Shown here: positions 9,234 through 17,362 of the stretch, piece after piece | Position numbering within the stretch: the first letter of the stretch is position 1 | How the letters are laid out: every line of letters begins with the position of its first letter | Assembly: GCF_001435955.1 (NCBI RefSeq) | Contig: NZ_AYYT01000003.1 | Location: 1-64,000, forward strand | DNA from: Ligilactobacillus salivarius DSM 20555 = ATCC 11741 | GTDB taxonomy: Bacteria; Bacillota; Bacilli; Lactobacillales; Lactobacillaceae | Length of the DNA stretch: 64,000 bases | Reading direction: 5' to 3' | Notes under the pieces: generated by a model | Told to the model about the DNA's origin: nothing | Seen by the model: the letters and a program-made list of their open reading frames with translations, nothing else | Databases searched by the model: none | Made by a program: the position numbers and the translations under genes

Positions 9234-10643
9234 ATGGCAATAGATTGGAAAGCAGAAGTTGAAAAAAGACGAGATGATATTCTCGAAGATTTAAAAACAA
9301 TGCTTCGAATTGAAAGTGTACGAGATGAAAGCATAGCAACAGCTGATGCACCTTTAGGACCTGGACCTAAAGAAGCTCTAGATGCTTTTTTGAATATTGG
9401 TAAACGTGATGGATTTGAAGTTGAAGAATTTGATGGTATGGCTGGACATATTAAATTTGGAGATGGTAAAGAAGATTTAGGTATTCTAGCACATGTTGAC
9501 GTAATGCCAGCTGGTAAAGGTTGGGATACAGATCCATTTGATCCAGTTATTAAAGATGGAAAATTATATGCTCGTGGTGCCTCTGATGATAAAGGACCAA
9601 GTATGGCAGCATATTATGGATTAAAGATTGTTAAAGAATTAGGATTACCAGTTAAAAAGAGTGTACGTTTTATTTTGGGTACTGATGAAGAAAGTAGTTG
9701 GAGAGGAATGACTCACTACTTTGAAAAAATGCCTAAGCCAACAATTGGTTTTTCACCAGATGCATTTTTCCCAATTATCAATGGTGAAAAAGGTAATTTC
9801 AGTATGCTTGTAAAATTCGATGGTAAAAATGGTGATGAATTAAAATTATTATCCTTTGATTCTGGTTTACGTGACAACATGGTTCCACGCGATGCGGTAG
9901 CCATTGTTGAAGGTAATGATCTTGAAAGTATAGCTGCTGATTTCAAGCAATATGTTGCTGAAAATAGTGTTTTAAGTGGCGATGCAGAAATTAAAGATGG
10001 AAAATTAGAATTATCCTTAATTGGTAAGGCTGCTCATGCACAAGAACCACGTAATGGCGAAAATGCAGGAACTTACTTAGCTGTATTCTTGAATAAGTAC
10101 AATTTTGCTAAGGATGCCAAGGGATACTTAGCTTTTGCTGCTGAATACTTACATCAAGATTCACGTATGGATAATTTTGGAATTAGCTATACTGATGAAG
10201 TAATGGGTGATTTAACTATGAATGCTGGTATCTTTACATTTGAAGCTGGCAAAGGTGGAGAAATTACTTTGAACTTCAGATATCCTAGAGGTATTGATGA
10301 TGAATATGTATTCAATGCTGTTAAAAAGGCAGCAACTAAATTAGAAGCTGTTTCATTTGAAAAGAAGGAACATGCAATGGTACCACATTATGTTTCACCT
10401 GAAGATCCATTGGTTTCAAAATTATTGGCTGTTTATAGTCGTCAAACAGGTCAAGAAGCTCATGGCATGGTTGTCGGTGGTGGAACTTATGGTAGATTGC
10501 TAGAACGTGGTGTAGCATTTGGCGCTATGTTCCCAGGTGTTGAAGACACAATGCACCAAGCAAACGAATTTATCCCAGTAGATGATGTAATGAAAGCTGC
10601 TGCAATCTATGCAGAATCCATCTATGAATTAATCAAAGACTAA
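9234..10643 (+). CDS. pepV: Dipeptidase PepV (M20 metallopeptidase)
   Basis: PepV is the broad-specificity zinc dipeptidase of lactic acid bacteria, acting on dipeptides in the cytosol. The 469-residue protein has the M20 metal-site motifs: LAHVDVMPAG, ARGASDDKGP, GTDEESSW and a late MHQANEF. It starts at the ATG at 9234 (MAIDWKAEVEKRRDD), twelve bases after the core of ttaggagatg. The upstream in-frame ATG at 9222 overlaps that ribosome site and is not used. It forms a single-gene unit with its own terminator. Confidence 0.96.
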   Translation: MAIDWKAEVEKRRDDILEDLKTMLRIESVRDESIATADAPLGPGPKEALDAFLNIGKRDGFEVEEFDGMAGHIKFGDGKEDLGILAHVDVMPAGKGWDTDPFDPVIKDGKLYARGASDDKGPSMAAYYGLKIVKELGLPVKKSVRFILGTDEESSWRGMTHYFEKMPKPTIGFSPDAFFPIINGEKGNFSMLVKFDGKNGDELKLLSFDSGLRDNMVPRDAVAIVEGNDLESIAADFKQYVAENSVLSGDAEIKDGKLELSLIGKAAHAQEPRNGENAGTYLAVFLNKYNFAKDAKGYLAFAAEYLHQDSRMDNFGISYTDEVMGDLTMNAGIFTFEAGKGGEITLNFRYPRGIDDEYVFNAVKKAATKLEAVSFEKKEHAMVPHYVSPEDPLVSKLLAVYSRQTGQEAHGMVVGGGTYGRLLERGVAFGAMFPGVEDTMHQANEFIPVDDVMKAAAIYAESIYELIKD

Positions 10644-10651
10644 TTTAAGAG

Positions 10652-10688
10652 AACTCCAAAATAGTGATTAGACTATTTTGGAGTTTTT
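10652..10688 (+). terminator. Terminator of pepV
   Basis: A thirteen-base-pair perfect stem (10652-10664 with 10673-10685, aactccaaaatag/ctattttggagtt) is followed by a T run. Confidence 0.92.
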
Positions 10689-10781
10689 TTGTATATAAAA
10701 TCTATCTCTTATAAGTTAAGTTAAAAGCAAAGTATGATGAAGAAAAATATTAGAAAAAGCAAGATATTAAAATCTAGATAT

Positions 10782-10855
10782 AGGACCAATTTTTTAATTT
10801 ATTCAAAATAATCGTTTTCAAAATCAGAAATTGCAGAAATTAAAAAATTGGTCCT
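10782..10855. repeat. Long perfect inverted repeat upstream of the restriction operon
   Basis: The arms aggaccaattttttaattt (10782-10800) and its exact reverse complement (10837-10855) are 19 bases each and enclose 36 bases. It lies in the 353-base gene-free gap between pepV and the methyltransferase gene, about 60 bases upstream of the operon promoter. No T run follows on either strand, so it is not an ordinary terminator. It could be a small palindromic mobile element, an operator or an RNA structure. No similar copy was noticed elsewhere in the window. Confidence 0.8.
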
Positions 10856-10911
10856 GTGTAGAAAATGAAAAAATAGAATTAACCGAAAATAAAATTTCTA
10901 TATAAATAAAA

Positions 10912-10940
10912 TTGTTATGGTTTATAAAATTTAGTATTAT
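10912..10940 (+). promoter_or_regulatory. Predicted promoter of the restriction-modification operon
   Basis: TTGTTA (10912-10917) and TATTAT (10935-10940) are separated by 17 bases, 57 bases ahead of the methyltransferase start codon. No controller (C) gene is visible between them. Confidence 0.65.
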
Positions 10941-10996
10941 AGTTTATGACGAAACAAAAGTTTTAATACTATATAGAGAAGGATAATGGTATAAAA

Positions 10997-12853
10997 GTGA
11001 GATATTTAGGCAATAAAACAAGACTATTGAGTTTTATAGATAGTGTAATAGAAAAATATAATATTAAAGGAGAAGTTTTTGCTGATTTATTTGCAGGAAC
11101 TGCAGCAGTAGGAGATCATATGAAAGATAAATATAGAATATATTCAAATGATTTCATGTACTATTCTTATGTATTTAGTAAAGCTAAATTAATGAATAAA
11201 ACTCAGCCAAACTTTTTAAAGTTTAAACAAAATTATGATAGTAATCCTTTTGATTGGTTAAATAAAAGAAAATATAAACCAAGTGATCATTACTTTATTT
11301 ATAATAATTATACACCAAAAGCCGAGAGAAAATTTTTTACTGAAGAGAATGCATTAAAAATAGACGGCATGAGAATAGATATTGAAGAATTATATCGAAA
11401 AAATATTATCTTTGAAGAAGAGTACTTTTTTTTATTAGGTTCTTTGTTAGAAAGTGTAACAAAAGTATCTAATACTTCTGGGACATATGAAGCTTTCTTT
11501 AAATTTTGGGAATCTAGAGCAAATAAAGAATTTAAAATTGAACCATTAGAAATGAAAAGTAGTAAGACGATTAATAGTGGGAATCTTTCTTTTAATGAAG
11601 ATACAAATTTTTTATTAAGATATATTTCAGGCGACATAGCCTACATAGATACGCCATATACTATTACACAATATGCATCAGCATATCACGTGTTGGAAAC
11701 TATAGCTAGATACGATTTTCCTAAAATCGCAGGTAAAACTGGTAGGAGACAAAATGGTAGAAAGATGTCAGATTATAGTCGAAAACAAAAAGCAAAAGAG
11801 TCTTTTGAGGATATGTTTAGACAGATCCAATTTGATCATATATTAATAAGCTATAGTAATCAAAGTTTAGTTCCAATTGAGGAGTTAATAGATCTTGCAC
11901 GGCATTTTGCAGTTAATGGTGAAGTAAATATTGAAAGAGTACCTTATAGGGAATATAGAAATTTAAATTCTAGTAAAAAAAGAAATGGACAAGAACTCTT
12001 TGAAGTGGTAATTTACTTTAAAAAAGATAGAACACTTGTTAAATCTCCATTAAATTATTCGGGAAGTAAAGATACGTTATTGCCGTCTATTTATAGAGAA
12101 TTACCAAGACATGTAGGAACATTTGTTGATGCTATGGGAGGAGCTTTTAATGTCGGAGCTAATGTAACAGCACTTAATACCGTTGTATACAATGAATTCA
12201 ATCCTTTTATTTTTGAAATTATAGAAATGCTGATGAATAGTGATAAAAAAGAATTAATAGGAAAAATCGAAAGAATTATTGAATCAAATAGTTTAGATAA
12301 CAAGAAAAAAGATGAATATTTAGCTTTTAGAAATAAATATAATAAACTAGAAAAAAAGGCTATAAATTTATTTATATTACACATGTTTTCTTTTCAAAAT
12401 TTAATAAGATTTAATAGCAAATTTGAATTTAATACACCTGTAGGTAACGCTGGATATAATGATAACTTAAGACAACGAATTTTAGATTTTTCTCCTAAGA
12501 CACCTAACTTAATTATGCGTAAAGGAAGCTTTGAAGAAATTGATTATACAGAGTTTGAAAAGGGGACAGTTTTTTATTTTGATCCACCTTATTTAATTAC
12601 TACAGCGGAGTATAATGATGGAAAACGAGGATTAAAAGGATGGAATTCAGAATTAGAAGCAGAGCTATTGATGTATTTATCCAAGCTAGATAAAGCTGGA
12701 TATTATTTTATGCTTTCAAATGTAATGGAACATCAGGGGAAAATAAATAATTTACTTAAAGAATGGGTGGATAATAATAGTTTTAATATTGTGGAAATAG
12801 GAAAAACTGGAAGTAGATATCCAAGAAGTGAAATATTAGTTAAAAATTTTTAA
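10997..12853 (+). CDS. Bifunctional N6-adenine DNA methyltransferase (two fused D12-class domains)
   Basis: This is the modification enzyme of a restriction system. The 618-residue protein holds two D12-class adenine methyltransferase modules in tandem. Module one starts MRYLGNKTRLLSFI, with SAM motif VFADLFAGTAAVG at 27-39 and catalytic motif YIDTPYT near 216, a DTPY variant of DPPY. Module two starts near residue 350 (SPLNYSGSKDTLL), with SAM motif FVDAMGGAFNVG near 376 and FYFDPPYL near 528. This architecture is known from M.FokI and M.LlaI, where each half modifies one strand of an asymmetric site. Start GTG 10997; agaagga lies slightly far upstream. First gene of the operon. Recognition sequence unknown. 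Confidence 0.9.
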   Translation: MRYLGNKTRLLSFIDSVIEKYNIKGEVFADLFAGTAAVGDHMKDKYRIYSNDFMYYSYVFSKAKLMNKTQPNFLKFKQNYDSNPFDWLNKRKYKPSDHYFIYNNYTPKAERKFFTEENALKIDGMRIDIEELYRKNIIFEEEYFFLLGSLLESVTKVSNTSGTYEAFFKFWESRANKEFKIEPLEMKSSKTINSGNLSFNEDTNFLLRYISGDIAYIDTPYTITQYASAYHVLETIARYDFPKIAGKTGRRQNGRKMSDYSRKQKAKESFEDMFRQIQFDHILISYSNQSLVPIEELIDLARHFAVNGEVNIERVPYREYRNLNSSKKRNGQELFEVVIYFKKDRTLVKSPLNYSGSKDTLLPSIYRELPRHVGTFVDAMGGAFNVGANVTALNTVVYNEFNPFIFEIIEMLMNSDKKELIGKIERIIESNSLDNKKKDEYLAFRNKYNKLEKKAINLFILHMFSFQNLIRFNSKFEFNTPVGNAGYNDNLRQRILDFSPKTPNLIMRKGSFEEIDYTEFEKGTVFYFDPPYLITTAEYNDGKRGLKGWNSELEAELLMYLSKLDKAGYYFMLSNVMEHQGKINNLLKEWVDNNSFNIVEIGKTGSRYPRSEILVKNF

Positions 12854-12871
12854 TGGAAAGGAGTTTTTTTT

Positions 12872-13762
12872 ATGGGGGCAACTATTTTATTAAATAAAAA
12901 ATTAAAAGAAGCATGGATTGGAGAAAATAAGGGAAAAAATTCAGAGATAAAAGAAAATAATAATTTGAAAGCATTAAGAAAAAAAGAAATAATAAATATT
13001 GAAGAATATTATCAGAAAATATTGGAAAAAGTAAATGAAAGAAATTCAAAATATAATGTTGATAGTATAAATTTTGTAGATGAACCACTTCCTTTTTTAA
13101 GTAAACAAGCCTTAAATGCCGGAAAGATTGTAAAATATGTCAAGGATGAGGAGAAAACATTAGCGTATGTATATATAAGTAATCCGAGTCTAGGTTCTAG
13201 GAATATTTTTGGTGCTCAACAACTATTTCCAGGTTTATCGTATCTTATTAATTATTACATTTCTTCCCCAGCATATGAATTTGCTAACTTACCAATTTAT
13301 TTTATAAATGGAAGCATAGATCCTGTTACAGAATCTATGCAAGAAACTATAATGGCAATGAATTTAATGAATATACGATATATTCAATTATTTGATGACA
13401 ATAAGTTGCCAGATGGAATATTTGAAGGGGATTTGATAAAATTTTCAAGATTCATTAGTAATGATACAGTTAAGAGACCACAGGGAATAATATATACTGA
13501 CTTTTATGTGTTAGATTATAAAAATAAGAAAATAAAATTTACAACGTCAACTTTTAAAGAGGATAATATTAGTAGTTTTGGAAGCTCAGATAGATTTTTT
13601 GTAATAAAAGCCTATCCGGCGTTATTATTAGCAGATGAGGAAATGTATGATATTGATGTTACTGAAATACAACGTTTTTTATCTGTATATGGTAAAGGAA
13701 GAAATAATTTAGAACCATTTATTAGTTTCGCTAAAAAATTAAAAGAAAGAGAGAGATTTTAA
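12872..13762 (+). CDS. Unknown restriction-operon protein (LlaI.1/YdiR-like by position)
   Basis: I do not recognise a domain in this 296-residue protein. The first 60 residues are lysine- and asparagine-rich and probably helical; the rest looks globular, with ISNPSLGSRNIFGAQQLFPG and YFINGSIDPVTESMQETIMAMN as distinctive stretches. There are no membrane segments and no obvious nuclease or ATPase motif. It starts at the ATG at 12872 after aaaggag and overlaps the next start by one base (TAATG). In the LlaI and BsuM systems an uncharacterised protein of similar size sits between methyltransferase and McrB-like genes. It may be a specificity or DNA-binding subunit, by position only. Confidence 0.75.
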   Translation: MGATILLNKKLKEAWIGENKGKNSEIKENNNLKALRKKEIINIEEYYQKILEKVNERNSKYNVDSINFVDEPLPFLSKQALNAGKIVKYVKDEEKTLAYVYISNPSLGSRNIFGAQQLFPGLSYLINYYISSPAYEFANLPIYFINGSIDPVTESMQETIMAMNLMNIRYIQLFDDNKLPDGIFEGDLIKFSRFISNDTVKRPQGIIYTDFYVLDYKNKKIKFTTSTFKEDNISSFGSSDRFFVIKAYPALLLADEEMYDIDVTEIQRFLSVYGKGRNNLEPFISFAKKLKERERF

Positions 13763-14712
13763 TGTCTACGCTACAGTTAATTTATTATGGTGCTCCAGGG
13801 ACTGGAAAAAGTTATGTAGTAGATAAAAAGTTAAAAGAGCTGAAGATAGAAGAAAATCAAATATTTAGGGTAACGTTTCATCCAGAGTATACCTATTCGG
13901 ATTTCACAGGACAATTACTGCCAGTTGTTAAAGATGACGAAATTACCTATGATTATCAACGTGGTATTTTCACTAATGCGCTTAGACAAGCTTATAATGA
14001 TTTATCTAAACCGGTATTTTTGATTATTGAAGAAATGTCACGTGGAAATGTGGCTGCTATTTTTGGAGATATATTTCAATTATTAGATAGAAATGATAAG
14101 AATGTGAGCAGGTACCCTATTAGAAATTCTGTAATAGCTAAAGAAATTCCACAAATAGATGATAATAATGATGTGGTAAAGTTACCTGCAAATTTTAATA
14201 TTCTAGGAACTGTTAATACTAGTGATCAAAATGTTTTTGTAATGGATACTGCATTTAAGAGAAGATTTGATTGGAGATATATTTCAACAGATCCTGTAAG
14301 AAATAAGGATGGTACATTGTTTGAAGAAGATAATGTTTTATTAAAGTTAAAATATGGTAGTAGGGAAGTGGAAACAAATTGGCATGAATTCTATATGAAA
14401 CTTAATAGTTTTATAACAGATAGGAGACATGGTTTAGGTTTAAGTGAGGATAAACAGATTGGTCAATTTTTTATTCAATTTTCTAAGAAAATGCCTCAAG
14501 AGATAATAGAAGATAAGATAAAAAATAAGTTAATTCAATATTTATGGGATGATGTTGAATCAGCTTCATATGGAACAACAGTAAAATTATTTAATGAAGA
14601 AATAACAAATTATTCTGATTTATATAGAGCAATGGAAAAGGAAAAACAATTTTTTAGTGACACATTTTTAACTTATTTTGAAGCGCTCGAGTTACCTGAT
14701 GGAGTTTTATAG
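13762..14712 (+). CDS. McrB-like AAA+ GTPase restriction subunit (LlaI.2/LlaJI.R1 type)
   Basis: McrB-type proteins are AAA+ motors that use GTP to power DNA translocation for a partner nuclease. This 316-residue protein shows Walker A GAPGTGKS at 10-17, the McrB-type stretch VTFHPEYTYSDFTG at 37-50, Walker B VFLIIEE at 85-91 followed by MSRGN, the NTxD-like GTPase motif VNTSDQN at 151-157, and the arginine-rich FKRRFDW at 165-171. It lacks the N-terminal modified-cytosine-binding domain of E. coli McrB, so target choice must come from elsewhere. The ATG overlaps the upstream stop (TAATG), indicating translational coupling. Confidence 0.92.
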   Translation: MSTLQLIYYGAPGTGKSYVVDKKLKELKIEENQIFRVTFHPEYTYSDFTGQLLPVVKDDEITYDYQRGIFTNALRQAYNDLSKPVFLIIEEMSRGNVAAIFGDIFQLLDRNDKNVSRYPIRNSVIAKEIPQIDDNNDVVKLPANFNILGTVNTSDQNVFVMDTAFKRRFDWRYISTDPVRNKDGTLFEEDNVLLKLKYGSREVETNWHEFYMKLNSFITDRRHGLGLSEDKQIGQFFIQFSKKMPQEIIEDKIKNKLIQYLWDDVESASYGTTVKLFNEEITNYSDLYRAMEKEKQFFSDTFLTYFEALELPDGVL

Positions 14713-14713
14713 A

Positions 14714-15937
14714 ATGGATGAGTTGAAGTTTTATTATTCTAATGAAGGAAAAGTGATAAATACTGATAATATACCATTTTTTTTTGATAAAAGGGATACT
14801 TCTATAATTGACACTGATGAGGGAGAAAAAGAAGTGCTGTCTTTTGCAGGTATAATTCTTGAAAAAAATAAGATATTTGTATCTTTCCCGAAGCATTACG
14901 AATTAATTGATGATAACGATTATATTTTGGATATACAATTGTTATTTGATACTATTAATAAACATTATAAAGAAAATAAAATGCTATATTTTACAAAAAC
15001 ATTGAATATAAAAACAAATTATCCATTTAATGAATTTTTTGAAATATATGATTATTATCAAAAATATGGTATTTACCATGAAAATTTATCTGAAATATAT
15101 GATGGATATAATGGAAATGTTTCTTGGAGAGACACGATAAAAAAGTCAGCAACAGTTATTAATAAAAAAGGAATATTATTTTTGCCGTTAAAGATAAAAA
15201 AAGTAAAGAGATATCAAGTATTAATTAGTGAATGTATGTCTTATGCTATTGATTATACTTTACAGCAATTTTCTTTATTTCTAGATATGCCACAAGTAGG
15301 TGGAAAAAGTTTAGAAAAAGATTTGTTAAGTAATAAGGATTTTATTATTAGAGAATTGTATTCCTTAAAGAATAAGTTTTTTAAAGATATACATAAAAAA
15401 TTAATTTCCAATTTGATTTCTTTTTTTGAAAAATTACCAGGTGGAGGTAACTATTATTTAAAACACTATTCTTTTAGTTCCGTATGGGAAAAAATGGTTA
15501 ATCACTACTTAAATTACCATTTTGAAGGTATAGATGATAATAGATTAATTTTTAAAGACAATAGGAGTATGGTAAATAAGTTTGAAAAGGCAACTTTTTA
15601 TCCTAATTCTGCTAATCCTAGACAAAATATACAACCAGATTATTATTTGGATGATGGTGATACACAATATATCTTTGATGCAAAGTATTATAATAAAATT
15701 GATAGTATCAATTATAAACAAGTTGCGTACTATTTCTTTTTAAAAAATATATCTGTAACTAATGAAAAGATGAAAAGAAAGACAACATATAATGCGTTAA
15801 TTTTACCTGGGAATTATGCCCAAAGAGTCCATTTTAAGTTTAAGCGGGGATTTAATATTGAAGAACCAGATTTTATTATTTATGAGTATTATTTAGATGT
15901 AAGAAAAGCTATGGAGTCATATATAAATGATGACTAG
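14714..15937 (+). CDS. McrC-like nuclease subunit (LlaI.3/LlaJI.R2 type)
   Basis: McrC-type subunits supply the endonuclease activity to McrB motors. The 407-residue protein has a poorly conserved N-terminal half and a C-terminal PD-(D/E)xK core: helix VWEKMVN near 258-264, QPDYYLDDG at 307-315, YIFDAKYY at 319-326 and KQVAYYF near 335-341. The likely metal ligands are D309, D322 and K324. I chose the ATG at 14714, one base after the McrB-like stop and nine bases after GGAG; two earlier in-frame ATGs lie inside the preceding gene. Last gene of the restriction operon. Confidence 0.87.
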   Translation: MDELKFYYSNEGKVINTDNIPFFFDKRDTSIIDTDEGEKEVLSFAGIILEKNKIFVSFPKHYELIDDNDYILDIQLLFDTINKHYKENKMLYFTKTLNIKTNYPFNEFFEIYDYYQKYGIYHENLSEIYDGYNGNVSWRDTIKKSATVINKKGILFLPLKIKKVKRYQVLISECMSYAIDYTLQQFSLFLDMPQVGGKSLEKDLLSNKDFIIRELYSLKNKFFKDIHKKLISNLISFFEKLPGGGNYYLKHYSFSSVWEKMVNHYLNYHFEGIDDNRLIFKDNRSMVNKFEKATFYPNSANPRQNIQPDYYLDDGDTQYIFDAKYYNKIDSINYKQVAYYFFLKNISVTNEKMKRKTTYNALILPGNYAQRVHFKFKRGFNIEEPDFIIYEYYLDVRKAMESYINDD

Positions 15938-15985
15938 TAGTACTAATTAAATAATATAGTTATATAATATTAAAGATTATAATAA

Positions 15986-16032
15986 CCTCTGAGTATACAG
16001 ACAAAATGAAAATATATCTGATACTTAGGGGG
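15986..16032. repeat. Imperfect inverted repeat after the restriction operon
   Basis: Arms cctctgagtatacaga (15986-16001) and tctgatacttaggggg (16017-16032) pair with a few mismatches around a 15-base AT-rich loop. It begins about 50 bases after the nuclease stop codon. It could form a weak terminator or mark the end of an old insertion. There is no clean T run. Confidence 0.4.
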
Positions 16033-16049
16033 GATTTCTATAGAGAAGA

Positions 16050-16302
16050 AAATCTAAATGTTCAGTAAAAGAGAAACTATCAATACTTAAGAAATTTCAC
16101 ACGGAATCTCCAAAGTAACAGCTAAAGGACTCTGTGGAACTATTAAAATAGACTACGTTTAGGAAATTTAGTTTAGATGCTGGTATAATTAGTTTAACTT
16201 AAGGTCATATATGCTAAAAAAGAGTTTCAAAAATGAATGGAAGTAAGACTAGTTTTGAAGAACGACTAAGTAATTATTGAAGGACTAGAACAATCTATTA
16301 AA
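16050..16302 (+). pseudogene. Decayed reading frame, possibly an IS3-family OrfA remnant
   Basis: In one frame from 16050, interrupted by several stops, fragments such as CSVKEKLSILKKFHTE and SKTSFEERLSNY can be read. They resemble the helix-turn-helix repeats of IS3/IS150-type OrfA transposases. No intact transposase, inverted termini or target duplication was found. Together with the flanking hairpins this fills the 505-base stretch between the nuclease gene and the next gene, which otherwise shows nothing coding. The similarity is from memory and weak. Confidence 0.3.
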
Positions 16303-16339
16303 AAATTGTATATAACATTAGGTGTGTTATATAAACAAG

Positions 16340-16390
16340 GACGGCTTGACTGAGGAAAAATTTAAAATTCCACAATCAAGCCGTCTAATT
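16340..16390. terminator. Hairpin with ten-base-pair stem at the right edge of the island
   Basis: The arms gacggcttga (16340-16349) and tcaagccgtc (16376-16385) pair perfectly around 26 bases and are followed by taatttttct. It is preceded by a second small hairpin, tataaca/tgttata at 16311-16331. It could terminate transcripts from the island on the + strand, although the loop is long. It could also be a remnant insertion-sequence end. Confidence 0.45.
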
Positions 16391-16442
16391 TTTCTATTAT
16401 AGTGTTTAGTGATTAAAGAAGATGTCATCTCTTGCGATTGTG

Positions 16443-17084
16443 TTAAATAGTTATTTTTTTAATATCTAGAATCTCTATACTTTTTGGATCAATATCTGTT
16501 ACGAGGAAATCATTGTAATTCTTATTTAGAGAGGTGTAATTGTTGATAGCATTTACAATATTTTTTTTAAGCTGTGGACTGTTAGAAGAAGCTACAGGAG
16601 CAATACATTTAATTTGATAAGTAGAAAAATTTCTAGATTTCCATTTTTCGCACAGATCGATATCAGTAATAAAGCTTTTATTTATAACATCATTCAAAGT
16701 ATAAATTATCTCAGGATACTCAGAAATAGATGAATAATCCCAAAAATCATCTATTAAAAAGCCGCTTATAGTATAGTCAGTTGTTAAACGTTGATATAGG
16801 TTATTTATACAAACTGGATCAGCACCACTTTTTAATAATATAGGGGGCTCATTCCTAAATTTTACTGTGAGATTAGAAATATCTACTGTTACATCATTTT
16901 CAATTAAAAACTTGCCTAATTGAGAATTTTTATCGTTTATTAAATCTATTAAAGAACGAAGATGAATCAATTCTTCAATTTTATTGTCGTCAAAAGTAGT
17001 GTAATGATAAAAAATAAATTTATCAAACTCTTCTAAGTTGTCTAATTGATGTTTACTAGTATCATTTAATAAATCAAATAACAT
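16443..17084 (-). CDS. Hypothetical protein, 213 aa, next to tRNA-Leu
   Basis: I do not recognise this protein. It is soluble, acidic and rich in Asn, Ile and Asp, with no signal peptide or membrane segment. Notable stretches are FDKFIFYHYTTFDDNKIEEL near the start and TDIDPKSIEILDIKKITI at the very C-terminus. It has a good ribosome site (aaaggtgg) before the ATG at 17084. It faces the restriction operon across the insertion-sequence remnant, and together with the adjacent tRNA this suggests it may belong to the same accessory island. A defence or immunity role would be guesswork. Confidence 0.7.
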   Translation of the reverse strand: MLFDLLNDTSKHQLDNLEEFDKFIFYHYTTFDDNKIEELIHLRSLIDLINDKNSQLGKFLIENDVTVDISNLTVKFRNEPPILLKSGADPVCINNLYQRLTTDYTISGFLIDDFWDYSSISEYPEIIYTLNDVINKSFITDIDLCEKWKSRNFSTYQIKCIAPVASSNSPQLKKNIVNAINNYTSLNKNYNDFLVTDIDPKSIEILDIKKITI

Positions 17085-17231
17085 AAAAAACCACCTTTAT
17101 AATCTTATACTAGATAAGTAAAACTATAGTACGCCACCAGTTTCAGTAATAATTAATACTGATCCAAGATAATCAAAAAACTATAAAATAAGATTTAGCA
17201 ATGATTAGAAGTTAGTAAAAATCAATAAAAA

Positions 17232-17315
17232 TGCCTCCGACAAGAGTCGAACTTGCACTTGGAAAACCAAACAACGACCTGAACGTTGCGCGTCTGCCAA
17301 TTCCGCCACGGAGGC
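17232..17315 (-). tRNA. tRNA-Leu (anticodon CAG)
   Basis: On the minus strand the sequence folds as a class II tRNA. The acceptor is GCCTCCG/CGGAGGC with discriminator A. The anticodon arm CAACG-TTCAGGT-CGTTG gives anticodon CAG. A long variable arm and a T arm with loop TTCGACT follow. No CCA is encoded. It is 84 bases long. Confidence 0.95.
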
Positions 17316-17362
17316 AAGAACAATAGTAATTTTACAATAAAGTATTACTATTTGCAATAATG

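Noticed and set aside
17232-17315. tRNA-Leu as the integration site of the restriction island
   Set aside because: I looked for a repeat of the tRNA 3' end near the left edge (10.65-11.0 kb) and found none, and there is no integrase gene.
10644-17362. Prophage or integrative element
   Set aside because: No integrase, phage structural, replication or conjugation gene is present; only restriction genes and an insertion-sequence-like remnant are seen.
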